From Microseira wollei NIES-4236 (GTDB lineage Bacteria; Cyanobacteriota; Cyanobacteriia; Cyanobacteriales; Aerosakkonemataceae), in the NCBI RefSeq assembly GCF_020521235.1, contig NZ_BLAY01000043.1, positions 1 to 60,543 on the forward strand: 60,543 bases of DNA, given 5' to 3'. The position numbers and the translations under genes are program-made. Shown here piece after piece: positions 1-8,721 of this stretch (position 1 is the first letter of the stretch; every line of letters begins with the position of its first letter). Under the pieces are notes generated by a model, which made no database searches, was not told the DNA's origin, and saw only the letters and a program-made list of their open reading frames with translations.

Positions 1-1515
1 CGTCACGGCAGATTTAGCGGGCGGCTCTAGACGGGATGGTGAGCGAATAGCAAGAGCTAGAGATGGTGCGCGTGCTGGTGCTGGGGGTGGGGGCGGCGCT
101 GGTGCGGGGGCTGGGGCTGGGGCGGGGGGTGGGGCTGGTGCCGGGGCTGGTGCTGGTGCTGGTGCTGGTGCCGGGGCTGGTGCCGGTGCCGGGGCTGGTG
201 CCGGGGCTGGTGCTGGTGCTGGTGCTGGTGCTGGGGCTGGTGCTGGTGCTGGTGCTGGTGCTGGTGCTGGTGCTGGTGCTGGTGCTGGTGCTGGTGCTGG
301 GGCTGGTGCTGGGGCTGGTGCTGGGGCTGGTGCCGGGGCTGGTGCCGGGGCTGGGGCTGGTGCTGGTGCCGGTGCTGGTGCTGGTGCCGGGGCTGGTGCT
401 GGGGCTGGTGCTGGGGCTGGTGCCGGTGCTGGTGCTGGTGCCGGGGCTGGTGCTGGGGCTGGTGCTGGGGCTGGTGCCAGTTCTGGTGCTGGTGCTGGGG
501 CTGGTGCTGGGGCTGGTGCTGGGGCTGGTGCTGGGGCTGGTGCTGGGGCTGGGGCTGGGGCTGGGGCTGGGGCTGGGGCTGGTGCTGGGGCTGGTGCTGG
601 TGCTGGTGCTGGTGCTGGCTGTATGGAGTTTTGTATTTCTCTCTGAACTTGTCCGCCTTCTATCGGAGGTACAGATTGTAGAGGATTTTCAACTGTAGCT
701 GGATTGGGAGCGGATGGCTCTGGATTGGGATTAAAAGAGGGAGGTTCAGATCCGGCACCCGGAGGCATTTGGACAAAGACCGGATTTTCGATTGCGCCCT
801 CGCTGGGGATGGGAGTCTGTGTCCTTACAGCGTTAGTGGTTTCAGCTTGAACTGCTGCGAGCGCTGGATCGGGATTTGTCTTCGTCCCTGACTCGGTCAG
901 GTTTAGTCCCTTCACCAGATCGCTCGTTTCGTAAAAAGTCCTCAGATCGAACTCATATACGCGCTCAATTCTATCTTTAACAATTACTGCTAACTGTCCA
1001 GCTTGTAGCCCCTGGCGTTGGGAAGCATTCTGGTTAGATACTTCAATATTGCTATTGGTTAATGCTCCTACCAGCGTGGTTTGAGTTTCGGGTATGTAGC
1101 GCACGAATAAAGCCGAACCCCGAATCCCAGCCGCTGCGTTGGGCGTCCGCACCCGCGTTGAGCCGCGTCCAGGTGGAATTAGTAGCAGAACGGTGCCATT
1201 ATTCAGTCGAAAGTTGCGCGTGTTCGGTACGAACTGAAATACTGCCTGTTCGCCGACCCGGGCTAAAGAGCCGTCGTTGAAGCGCAATTCAGCTAGGGAT
1301 GCTCTCCCCGTTGCCACAGCATCTTCAGGGGCGAGCGGCTCCGATAAGCGCGCGGGACGCCCCTGTTGATTTTTCGGGATGATCCGAACAATGTTGCGTA
1401 ATTGCTGAATAATAGCCCTAGTTAGAGGCGTTTGACCGTTAGCCTCTTTCGGGAGAGGCAGGGTCATAGCGCCCCACAACATCAGGGTAAAGAGTATGAC
1501 TAACTTGCGAGTCAT
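1..1515 (-). CDS. FecR-domain secreted protein with Pro-Ala tail (3' end off window)
   Basis: The reading frame starts at the ATG at 1515 on the minus strand and stays open to base 1, so the C-terminus lies outside the window. Residues 1-27 form a signal peptide (basic MTRK start, hydrophobic core, then NGQT). Residues of about 50-165 match the FecR fold, with the GRASLAELRFNDGSLARVG and IRGSALFVRY segments typical of cyanobacterial FecR proteins. After an acidic, Pro-rich linker, codons covering about 618-67 encode some 180 almost strictly alternating Pro and Ala residues. Beyond the repeat comes a short Ser/Arg/Leu segment. FecR domains in cyanobacteria are usually periplasmic or surface located; the rigid Pro-Ala stretch probably spans peptidoglycan or acts as a spacer. 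The opposite-strand Val/Leu frame is only its shadow. Confidence 0.8.
   Translation of the reverse strand, partial: MTRKLVILFTLMLWGAMTLPLPKEANGQTPLTRAIIQQLRNIVRIIPKNQQGRPARLSEPLAPEDAVATGRASLAELRFNDGSLARVGEQAVFQFVPNTRNFRLNNGTVLLLIPPGRGSTRVRTPNAAAGIRGSALFVRYIPETQTTLVGALTNSNIEVSNQNASQRQGLQAGQLAVIVKDRIERVYEFDLRTFYETSDLVKGLNLTESGTKTNPDPALAAVQAETTNAVRTQTPIPSEGAIENPVFVQMPPGAGSEPPSFNPNPEPSAPNPATVENPLQSVPPIEGGQVQREIQNSIQPAPAPAPAPAPAPAPAPAPAPAPAPAPAPAPAPAPAPAPAPAPAPELAPAPAPAPAPAPAPAPAPAPAPAPAPAPAPAPAPAPAPAPAPAPAPAPAPAPAPAPAPAPAPAPAPAPAPAPAPAPAPAPAPAPAPAPAPAPAPAPAPAPAPAPAPAPAPAPAPAPPPAPAPAPAPAPPPPPAPARAPSLALAIRSPSRLEPPAKSAVT
67..618. repeat. GC-rich low-complexity Pro-Ala coding repeat
   Basis: About 550 bp of near-perfect hexamer repeat (GGTGCT/GGGGCT on the plus strand), read on the minus strand as alternating CCA/CCC and GCA/GCC codons. 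Units differ at third codon positions, so the repeat is under protein-level constraint or was homogenised by slippage. Copy number is a likely site of strain variation and assembly error. Confidence 0.85.
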
Positions 1516-1788
1516 CACTTTAAATGCAAGCTAGCACTTGTGCTACTACTCTTCCAAGATAGCCTTTGTTTTGCCATATTGACACTGGGTATTTCCCCGA
1601 TATTCGTAAAAATACGTTAATTTTGCGGGTGAAGCTGCAACGGTTACAGTAAAAACCCCTGGTTTACCGTTGAAAATTCACAAATTTTTAAGCAAGCGAG
1701 CCTGGATGCGGGTACGGCAATCAACAGCAGTGTCGATGACGTGGTATATTGCAGAATTTGGGGGTAATCCGGACTAGAGACAGGCGCT

Positions 1789-1986
1789 ATGTACTTATCC
1801 CCTCAAAAAGCTGCCCAGAAATACGACATCCATCCAAAAACCCTCTCTTGGTTAGCCAACGCAGGCATAATTGAGGCGATACGGATGCCTAACTCCAAAC
1901 ACCGGAGATATAGCGCCGCCAGCATCGAGAAATATTGGGGTCGGGCAAAAGAAAGAGTCACCAAAAACGCGCAGGTCAGCCTCTGA
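1789..1986 (+). pseudogene. IS607-type TnpA remnant: N-terminal MerR-like HTH only
   Basis: A 65-codon frame beginning MYLSPQKAAQKYDIHPKTL, the recognisable start of IS607-family serine recombinases (MerR-like winged helix followed by an RxP..HRRY wing). The catalytic serine-recombinase domain that should follow is absent; the frame ends at a TGA 20 codons after the HTH. A matching C-terminal catalytic fragment lies about 3.8 kb downstream (5769-6015), suggesting one gene was split or that two decayed copies remain. A solo HTH (excisionase-like) function cannot be excluded. Confidence 0.6.
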
Positions 1987-2042
1987 CTTCAGGCATGGGG
2001 AGGAGGTGCTAGGTCGATTTTAACTTACTCGCCGTAAGTCCC

Positions 2043-2071
2043 CCACTGAATTTGGTACCCCAAATCAGTGG
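2043..2071 (+). repeat. Imperfect hairpin, probable left end of the TnpB element
   Basis: CCACTG-a-ATTTGG pairs with CCAAATCAGTGG around a 4-base loop, giving a 12-bp stem with one bulged A. Such bulged subterminal hairpins mark IS200/IS605-type ends. A second small hairpin (ACTTAC/GTAAGT, 2023-2039) sits just upstream. Placement fits an element running from about 2.0 to 3.46 kb around the tnpB gene; the exact boundary is inferred. Confidence 0.5.
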
Positions 2072-2230
2072 TGGGATATAAGGCGGGCGGCGACGATTGC
2101 ATCTTTGAGGAAATCTTTCCATAGAAAAGACAGGGAAAAGATGCATGAGGAGTCGCCAAAATATTTCCGGTTAGTTTTATCGCTAAGTGTATATCGTGGT
2201 AGAATAGAGAAACCAAGGAGGTGATATTGA

Positions 2231-3457
2231 GTGCTACATAAAGCCGTGCAAGTCCGCTTATACCCAACAACTGAACAGCAAACACTATTAGCTCAAGCAT
2301 TTGGGTGTTCACGCTGGTGGTGGAATTATGCTTTGAATAAGTCGATTGAAACTTATAAAGAGACAGGTAAAGGGCTTGGACGTTCAGCACTAAATGCACT
2401 TTTACCAGCCCTCAAAAAAGCCGAAGATACTTGCTGGTTGGCTGAGTGCTATAGCCAGGTTTTACAGGCTACGACACTCAATCTGACTACGGCGTATAAG
2501 AACTTTTTTGATGGTAGAGCAAGATTTCCTCGGGTCAAGTCTAAGCATGGTAAGCAGTCAATTCAATATCCTCAAAACGTACTGATTGTGGATGGTAATG
2601 TCAAGCTTCCGGGCAATATCGGAGTAGTCAAAGCCAAAATACATAGACCGATTGAAGGGAAAATCAAGACTGTTACCGTCAGCCAAACTCCATCAGGGAA
2701 GTATTTGGCGTCTATCCTGACTGAAATAGAAAATGATAGCCCGTATACCGCAGAAGGTAAGATTTATGGCGTTGATTTAGGGGTGAAACATTTTGCTGTT
2801 GTTACTGACGGCGAGAAAGTTTCTAAATATGACAACCCAAAACATCTTGCCAAACAAGAAAAAAACCAGAAACGGAAGCAGAAAAAATTAGCACGCCAAC
2901 AAAAAGGAAGTAATTCTCAAAATAAATATCGTAAAGTTGTTGCCAAAGTATACGAACGGGTGAGCAACTCAAGGCAAGATTTTTTACATAAACTTAGTTA
3001 CAAGTTGGTCAGCTAAGCCCGAGCTGTCATAGTAGAGAATCTTCATGTCAAGGGCATGGTGAGTAATCACAACTTGGCGAAAGCAATATCTGATTGTGGA
3101 TGGGGAATGTTTACCAACTTCTTAGCCTACAAGCTAGAGCGCAAGGGTGGGAAGTTGGTTGAAATTGATAGATGGTTCCCCAGCTCAAAACTCTGCTCGA
3201 ATTGTTTCTATCAGATGGGTGAGATGCCGTTGGATGTGAGGGAGTGGACTTGTCCTCACTGTGGTACTTATCATGACAGAGATGGAAATGCAGCAATAAA
3301 TATTAGAGCAGAGGGTATCAGAATGCTTTTGGCGGAAGGTTCAGCCGTCTCTGCTGTAGGAGGGGAGGTAAGACCAAAGATGGGGCGAAAGTCTCATCTT
3401 TGGCACTCGCCTATGAGTACAGAAGCCCACACTGTACCGTCAGGTCAGTGTGGGTAG
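2231..3457 (+). pseudogene. tnpB: TnpB RNA-guided nuclease with one internal stop codon
   Basis: Starts at a GTG (2231) after an AAGGAGG-like ribosome site. Both halves, 2231-3013 and 3017-3457, are in the same frame, separated only by TAA at 3014-3016, so this is a single nonsense lesion. The first half has the TnpB N-terminus (YPTTEQQTLLAQAFG, KNFFDGRARFPRVKSK) and the first RuvC aspartate in YGVDLGVKHF. The second half has the catalytic Glu (VENLHVKGM), a four-Cys zinc ribbon (CSNC...CPHC) and the last RuvC Asp (HDRDGNAAINI). All catalytic residues are therefore preserved. No intact transposase TnpA accompanies it. Confidence 0.85.
3426..3454 (+). ncRNA. Right-end hairpin and probable 3' end of an omega RNA
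   Basis: CCCACACTG and CAGTGTGGG form a perfect 9-bp stem with an 11-base loop, overlapping the last codons and stop of tnpB. IS200/IS605 TnpB proteins use a guide RNA transcribed from this end, with the guide just beyond the element. The boundary is expected near the TTCAC at about 3458-3462. The RNA itself is inferred. Confidence 0.5.
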
Positions 3458-3555
3458 TTCACTCCCAGTCAATATAACCACCATATATTAGGGGGACAAG
3501 TTCCGTCAGGTGCGACCTGAAAAGGTCATCTGTTCCGTGGGGCCTACTCCACTAA

Positions 3556-3675
3556 CTCAGATCTTGCACCATTCTCAACCTGCCTGGAAACCCTTGTTTC
3601 TTGATGAAAAATCTAGGCTTTCAAGTTTAGCTATTTGCCAGAAACTAAGGTGTTAGCCCTGGTGCAAGATCTGAG
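3556..3675. mobile_element. 120-bp MITE with 16-bp perfect terminal inverted repeats
   Basis: CTCAGATCTTGCACCA at 3556-3571 is repeated inverted as TGGTGCAAGATCTGAG at 3660-3675. The flanking CTAA (3552-3555 and 3676-3679) is a candidate 4-bp target duplication. The interior has no coding capacity. It interrupts domain I of the group II intron. A longer relative lies at 21631-21773. Confidence 0.75.
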
Positions 3676-4146
3676 CTAAGGGATTCACAGCTCTTACCCT
3701 CATGTAAAAGACTCATCTGAGTTTGGTCACGACCTAGTAGGTAACGAAACGGTCGGAATGCAGACCACAAAAGTAGCCGCAGCTGGCAGCCTCAGCTGGT
3801 TAGGAGCAAGAGGGAATCTTCTCAGGGTGAACTAACATAAACTATCGATAAACAGCGACACACTTGGAATGACCAAATAAGGCTGACAGGCATAAGTGGG
3901 GAGTTTTGATGGTAAGAAGTCATCAAAACCTGTGAATAAACAAACCCACCGCTGAAGAGATAGCACCCAACAGAAGATAGAAACAACAGATGTATCAAAA
4001 GGATAAACCCTACAGGGTCTAGGAAAGGTCGATACTCCTAGTAAGTCTAAGGAAACAAAGACACAACTCCCTGGAGGGTAGAGGATGGATGAAAAAGCGA
4101 ATGCTGATTTGTAATGAATCAGATAGGGGTGCAAAATTTGCCCCTG

Positions 4147-4287
4147 ATATCATGTTTGGTCGATTCCCCATAATTAGGAGTAGGGAACATTATTAACGTT
4201 ATCTGTTTGTCCGAGATATCTATGATGTTCCCTACGCAACGACGCGGTGAGGTTTTTTTATTATGGGCAATTCAACGGACATGATAT
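4147..4287. mobile_element. 141-bp MITE with ATATCATGT termini
   Basis: Terminal inverted repeats ATATCATGT (4147-4155) and ACATGATAT (4279-4287), plus a perfect internal inverted repeat GTAGGGAACAT/ATGTTCCCTAC (4180-4190, 4225-4235). The same terminus (CGGACATGATAT) recurs near 24665, 28147 and 35912, so this is a dispersed family. Confidence 0.6.
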
Positions 4288-4376
4288 GACCGAAAGGAAA
4301 GCCGACTTCATCTGGGTCTGACACGAAAAGATGAAATGAATCAGAAATCTAATCCAATGACAAGTTAACTCCAGCC

Positions 4377-5624
4377 ATGTCAATGACAGTAAACGGACAA
4401 AGGAAACAACTAGAAGACTCGAGTCAAATAAATTGGCTACAAACAAAGAAGGTTGTTATAAATCTACCTCATAGAATCTTTCGTGCCAAGCAAATTGGGA
4501 ACTTTCGCCTGCTACGAAACTTGCCAAAGTTAATGCTCACAAGCTCCGCAAACTTACTGCTAGCAGTACGACAAATCACTCAAACCAATCAAGGAAAAAA
4601 GACAGCGGGGATAGACAATGAGGTGAGCAACACCCCAGCCCAAAGAGTGAAATTTGTTCAGAATTGCCATGGAACAAAACCCAGTCCTACAAGGCGGGTA
4701 ATGATTCCCAAACCAAATGGCAAAAAGCGTCCTCTTGGTATCCCAACCATTAGAGATAGAGTCATGCAGGCGGTAGTAAAGAACGCACTATAACCGGAAT
4801 GTTCAGCCGTGTTTGAAAGCAATTCCTATGGCTTGGGACCCGGCAGAAGTTGTCAGGATGCCATAGAACAATCTTGGATTAAGATTAAACAAAGGGCATG
4901 ACACTTGGGTTCTGGAAGCTGATATCAAAGGCTTCTTTGACAACATTGCCCATGAATCCATCCTCAACAGTATTAGTAATTTCCCGCAAAGGGAACTAAT
5001 AAAAGGATGGTTAAAAGCACAGATTCATATTCCAAGGGGAATTCAACCCAACAGAACAAGGCACACCACAGGGATCTGTGATTTCTCCCCGACTAGCTAA
5101 CATAGGACTGCATCGATTAGAAACATTCATAAAATCCACCAATCCTCAACTTGGCGTGGTGAGATATGCTGATGATTTTCTAGTCACAGCTAAAGAAAAA
5201 GGAAGTCTTGAAAAAGCACAAATCCAGATGCAGCAATGGATGAAAGAAAGGGGCTTATAACTCAGTTATGCTCAGACGGTAATCACGTCAATGGAAGAAG
5301 GTTTTGACTTTCTCGGTTTTAACCTAAGACATTATGGCGGCAAACTACTGACCAAACCATCCAAAAAGAAAGTGTTAGCTTTCTGTAAACGGATAGTCAA
5401 GGAAATCAAAGGTCTAAAACGAAAAGAACAAGAGGCGGTCATCAGAAAACTCAATTTAATTCTCAGGGGTTTTGCTAATTACTACAAAAGTGGAGTTAGC
5501 AAAAAAACCTTCAGGTAGCTCTCACACAGAGTATGGCAATACCTCTGGAAATAGGGTAGGCGTAGACAACCCAATAAAAGCAAAAAGTGGTTCAAAGAAC
5601 GTTACTTCCACACCATTAAATAGC
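4377..5624 (+). pseudogene. Group II intron reverse transcriptase/maturase, decayed
   Basis: Pieces in successive frames rebuild an intron-encoded RT: N-terminus with NLPHRIFRAKQIGNFR and RRVMIPKPNGKKRPLGIPT (4377-4793), a central segment with EADIKGFFDNIAHE (about 4915-5030), GTPQGSVISPRLANIG and the catalytic YADD (5078-5260), then GFDFLGFNLRHYGGKLL and the maturase X-domain (5291-5518) ending near KSKKWFKERYF. A stop at 4791-4793, another within the central segment, frameshifts at about 5040 and 5258, and a stop near 5516 inactivate it. No HNH endonuclease domain is seen. Confidence 0.85.
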
Positions 5625-5738
5625 AAAGGGCTAAGTAGAAACCAAATAATCAATCTACTCCCACAACTCAAAAAAGAATATGAGTGGTTGAAAGAACCAG
5701 CTTCTCAGGTTTTACAGCAAGCCGCCTTGGACTTATAA
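5625..5738 (+). pseudogene. TnpB N-terminal fragment fused to the intron remnant
   Basis: About 37 codons reading KGLSRNQIINLLPQLKKEY... and ending in SQVLQQAALDL, the characteristic N-terminal segment of TnpB. It continues in the frame of the preceding RT tail without a start of its own. It is not the same copy as 2231-3457, whose equivalent segment differs (ALNALLPALKKAEDT). It marks the point where the group II intron lost its 3' end. Confidence 0.6.
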
Positions 5739-5768
5739 GCTTGCTTTCTTGAACTTTTTTGAGAAATG

Positions 5769-6015
5769 ATGCGGGTGTCTAATCGGGAGATTAGACAAAT
5801 CGTTGTAGCTTACCCTGACCGACTGGTTCGATTTGGGTTTGACTTTGTGAAATGGTTTTGCGCCCTATTCGAATGTCAGATTGTGGTGCTGAATAACCCA
5901 CAACTTTCGGCTGCCTGAGAGGCGAGAGTTTATGAGTATTATGCACTGTTTCAGCGCCAAGCTGTACTTTTTGCGAAAATCCGCAAAAAAATGCCTGAAG
6001 AACTGCAAGAAGAAT
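5769..6015 (+). pseudogene. IS607-type serine recombinase remnant, C-terminal half
   Basis: The frame from 5769 reads REIRQIVVAYPDRLVRFGFD then VKWFCALFECQIVVLN, the hallmark helix region of IS607 TnpA. A TGA at 5916 and a +1 shift lead into REFMSIMHCFSAKLYFLRK, the conserved C-terminal helix. The catalytic serine region upstream is missing. The remaining 270 bp before the next gene (6016-6287) show nothing recognisable. Confidence 0.65.
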
Positions 6016-6287
6016 AGCATTAATGATGTATATTAGAAAGATGCCTATATTTCAGACAAATGGCGCTCAACCGGAAAAAGGGCTTCTGGCTCGTATCTAA
6101 AACTCAAAAGTGTTCGGTGGAAACTAGAAAGCCTCAATCCCACGTCGCGACGAAGGAGTTATTTAATCAGGTTATGGTGATAAGTTGAGTAAAGTTTGAC
6201 AATACTGCTGGGGATACCGCTCACAGATGGGATCCGTAAACAGGAAAGTCTGATTTACTCCGATTTTTTGCGTCACTAGGCCACCAA

Positions 6288-7685
6288 ATGCTGATTCGCA
6301 ACCAACTGGGTAGAAAACGTCAACGACTACGTTGGATACATCTCGCTGGCTGGATAGTGTTGGCTTCCAGTGGAGAAGCTTTGTTTTTTAGTCGATGGAG
6401 TGCTGCAGCTGCTAGTTGGGAAAAGGATACCGAATTGCTGGCAGCTTCAGACAAAACGCCAGATCAAACGGTAATTTCCTCTGGGGTTCGTTTATCTGGG
6501 TCAGCGATCGCCTCGCTAGCTGCTAGCTTGGGGAATGCACAAAAGAAAACCCCACCGCTAGATCAAGCGCAAGCAAGCGATACAAATCCTTTGAACGGTG
6601 TCTTGTCAGATGCCGAACTCAATCCTAACGCGCTCACCGCTCAATCTATTACCCAGCAACAACCAACCCCTTTACAAAATCCTCAGGAAAGTGTCTTGGA
6701 GGGTTTTCCCCATAGAGGAGCCGCAGATTTGCTGCTCGACACAGGGGAGAATAGAGAACGGGAGGATAGCGATAAGTTGCAAAGCAACACCCTGGGCGAA
6801 CGCGCCCCACAAGCACAGCAACTAGAAGCTGAGTCCCAACCTAAACAGGCAGAAGATGAGTCGGATACGCAACAGACAAATGGCGATCCGGATCTGGGAA
6901 TTTTGCGCCTGCGACAACAAGAATTACCCCCACCCGTAACGCCACCCAAACCAGCGCCACCTGCACCACAACGTCAAAGCACTCCAATATTGCACCTGCT
7001 GCCTCGGATCAGCTATTTCCAAACAAGCAATGTATTTTCCAGCGTCGATCCGGTGGGTGATGGTCTGATTTATCCCAGTTTGATGCTTTGGGCGGTGCCG
7101 CAACTCGGAAGGAATACTTTTTTAACCCCTTCCATTGAAGGCAGCTTGATTCGTTACATTAAAGAACCGAAGTATAATTACAATTTGCTGAGATTTAGAA
7201 CGGGTATCAGCCAACGCCTCAGCCCTCGGATGTTCGGTGAAATTGGTTGGACTAATCAAGGGTTTTATCGAGCAGAGGTTGGCGATCGCTTTTTGAACGA
7301 GCATATAGCTTACCTGTCCCTGTCGCGACAAGACCAGTTGACGCGACGGCTAAGGCTGAATTCCTACTACGATTTTCGCGTCAGTTTTGCCAATCCGGAT
7401 AGCCGCAGTCGGATTATCAACTCTTTGTACCTATCTTTGAACTATTCTTTCCAAACCAACCTGCAAGTTGCTATGGACTACCAGTTTGAGCGATCCGACT
7501 TTACCGTGAGCGATCGCTATGACCAGTATCATCGCATTATGGGTCGCTTAACTTACGGCGTCTTGCGGGATAGTCAGATTAGCGTCTCAGGTGGGGTGAC
7601 TGTAGGCGGTTCTTCCGAACCGTTCATTGATTTTGATAGTTTGTTCTTCAGCGTTACTTACAGTGTGGATTTTCCGATTTATTAA
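6288..7685 (+). CDS. Probable outer-membrane beta-barrel-like protein
   Basis: 465 codons. An uncleaved or long signal segment is visible (basic start, then LRWIHLAGWIVLASSGEALF). Residues of about 45-235 are low-complexity, Gln/Pro/Glu rich, ending in a PPPVTPPKPAPPAP linker. Residues of about 240-465 consist of alternating amphipathic strands rich in aromatic residues (SYFQTSNVFSS, LRLNSYYDFRVSF, LYLSLNYSFQ, LFFSVTYSVDFPIY) and end in Tyr, as many outer-membrane barrels do. The domain is seen in cyanobacterial proteins of unknown function. Function beyond envelope location is not assignable. Confidence 0.7.
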   Translation: MLIRNQLGRKRQRLRWIHLAGWIVLASSGEALFFSRWSAAAASWEKDTELLAASDKTPDQTVISSGVRLSGSAIASLAASLGNAQKKTPPLDQAQASDTNPLNGVLSDAELNPNALTAQSITQQQPTPLQNPQESVLEGFPHRGAADLLLDTGENREREDSDKLQSNTLGERAPQAQQLEAESQPKQAEDESDTQQTNGDPDLGILRLRQQELPPPVTPPKPAPPAPQRQSTPILHLLPRISYFQTSNVFSSVDPVGDGLIYPSLMLWAVPQLGRNTFLTPSIEGSLIRYIKEPKYNYNLLRFRTGISQRLSPRMFGEIGWTNQGFYRAEVGDRFLNEHIAYLSLSRQDQLTRRLRLNSYYDFRVSFANPDSRSRIINSLYLSLNYSFQTNLQVAMDYQFERSDFTVSDRYDQYHRIMGRLTYGVLRDSQISVSGGVTVGGSSEPFIDFDSLFFSVTYSVDFPIY

Positions 7686-7689
7686 TTAA

Positions 7690-7887
7690 TTGCAGATTTA
7701 AAATTGCAGATTTCAGATTTAAAACAAAAATTCTGCTTTCAGAGCAAATCCGGTTGCATCGGAATGATCGGCCTTTCTTGCCAATCGCTAATTGCTAATT
7801 GCTAATTGCTAATTTTCCCTACAGGTCGTAATTCCGATGCAACGGTCAACGATATCAATCTGAAATCTGCAATCTAAAATCTACAAT
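7690..7887. repeat. Nested inverted-repeat element between convergent genes
   Basis: Outer arms consist of CAGATTT-type repeats (7692-7722) facing their complements (7857-7887). Inside them, GTTGCATCGGAAT (7753-7765) is perfectly inverted as ATTCCGATGCAAC (7831-7843). The loop holds four AATTGCT heptamers. A second copy of the inner unit lies at 30671-30782. A transcription terminator role for the convergent flanking genes is possible. Confidence 0.65.
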
Positions 7888-8708
7888 TGGTAAGAACACC
7901 AATCGCTCCAACTCCCTGCATAAAGTTTGCCGGTGTGAATTCCAGCGATTTCTAATGACAATAAATTGACGCAAGCTGTTACACCAGAACCGCAATAAAC
8001 CATTATTTCTTTGGCATCTTTTAAGCTTTCCCAGCGTTGTTGTTGTTCAGGGAGGGAGCGCAGGCGTGCTTGAGAGTCGGTAACATCTTTCCAAGGATAG
8101 TTGACGGCAGAAGGAATGTGTCCGGCAATCGGGTCGATGGGTTCTCGTTCGCCGCGATAGCGTTCTGGTTCGCGCGAGTCAACTAAAATTACCTGTGGTA
8201 GGTCTTTTCTGGCTTTTACGGCGTCGATGTCTACTAGGAGGTTTGATCGCAAGTTTGGTACAAATATCCCTGGTTGTAGCGGCGTAGGCACGGCATCTGT
8301 GACGGGATATCCCGCTGCTTGCCATCCGGCAAAACCACCATCGAGCAAGGCAACTTTATCGTGTCCCATATAGCGTAGCAACCACCACAAACGCGCGGCA
8401 AAGGCAAAGCGAGAATCATCGTAGGCGACTACTAAAGTTTCCTGGGAATTAACGCCAATAGAGGCTAATTTTTCCGCTAATTCAGTTATGTTGGGTAAAG
8501 GATGGCGTCCGCCGTGACGCCCAACTGGACTGGAAAGATCCCGATTGAGGTGAAGATAATAAGCGCTAGGAATGTGACTTTGGAGATATTGCGTTTGTCC
8601 CAGTTCCGGATCTTCCAGGGAAAAGCGACAATCTACAACAACTACTTGCGGAGCGTCGAGGTGTTGGGAAAGCCATTGGGGGGAAATGACAAAAGTGGTT
8701 TCAGACAT
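7881..8708 (-). CDS. sseA: Sulfurtransferase (tandem rhodanese)
   Basis: 275 codons with two rhodanese domains. The N-terminal inactive domain contains VVVDCRFSL and GHDKVALLDGGFAGWQAAGYPV; the C-terminal domain has ILVDSREPERYRGE, GHIPSAVNYPW and the active-site loop CGSGVTAC, in which the first Cys is catalytic. The CGSGVTA loop is the form found in 3-mercaptopyruvate/thiosulfate sulfurtransferases, which move sulfane sulfur to thiols or cyanide in the cytoplasm. Length is normal for the family. Convergent with the gene at 6288; its 5' end faces a restriction-modification locus. Confidence 0.9.
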   Translation of the reverse strand: MSETTFVISPQWLSQHLDAPQVVVVDCRFSLEDPELGQTQYLQSHIPSAYYLHLNRDLSSPVGRHGGRHPLPNITELAEKLASIGVNSQETLVVAYDDSRFAFAARLWWLLRYMGHDKVALLDGGFAGWQAAGYPVTDAVPTPLQPGIFVPNLRSNLLVDIDAVKARKDLPQVILVDSREPERYRGEREPIDPIAGHIPSAVNYPWKDVTDSQARLRSLPEQQQRWESLKDAKEIMVYCGSGVTACVNLLSLEIAGIHTGKLYAGSWSDWCSYQL

Positions 8709-8721
8709 TGGTTTTTCCTGA

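Larger units (their letters stand above)
3510..5624 (+). mobile_element. Degenerate group II intron, 3' truncated
   Basis: The 5' end is placed at GTGCGAC (3510), the conserved group II start. Structured, non-coding sequence typical of domains I-III follows, including the CGAAACGGTCGGAATGCAGACC segment region near 3745, then a decayed reverse transcriptase gene (4377-5624). Two MITEs have inserted into the RNA part (3556-3675 and 4147-4287). No domain V/VI hairpin is visible after the RT; the sequence changes abruptly into a TnpB fragment at 5625. The intron is therefore immobile and unlikely to self-splice. Confidence 0.7.

Noticed and set aside
63-698. Plus-strand Val/Leu/Gly-rich frame of 211 codons
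   Set aside because: It is the complement of the Pro-Ala repeat. The minus-strand frame has a signal peptide and FecR domain and stays open across the whole region.
5472-5738. A single 88-codon gene
   Set aside because: The frame joins out-of-frame RT tail sequence to a TnpB fragment; it has no ribosome site and no coherent family match.
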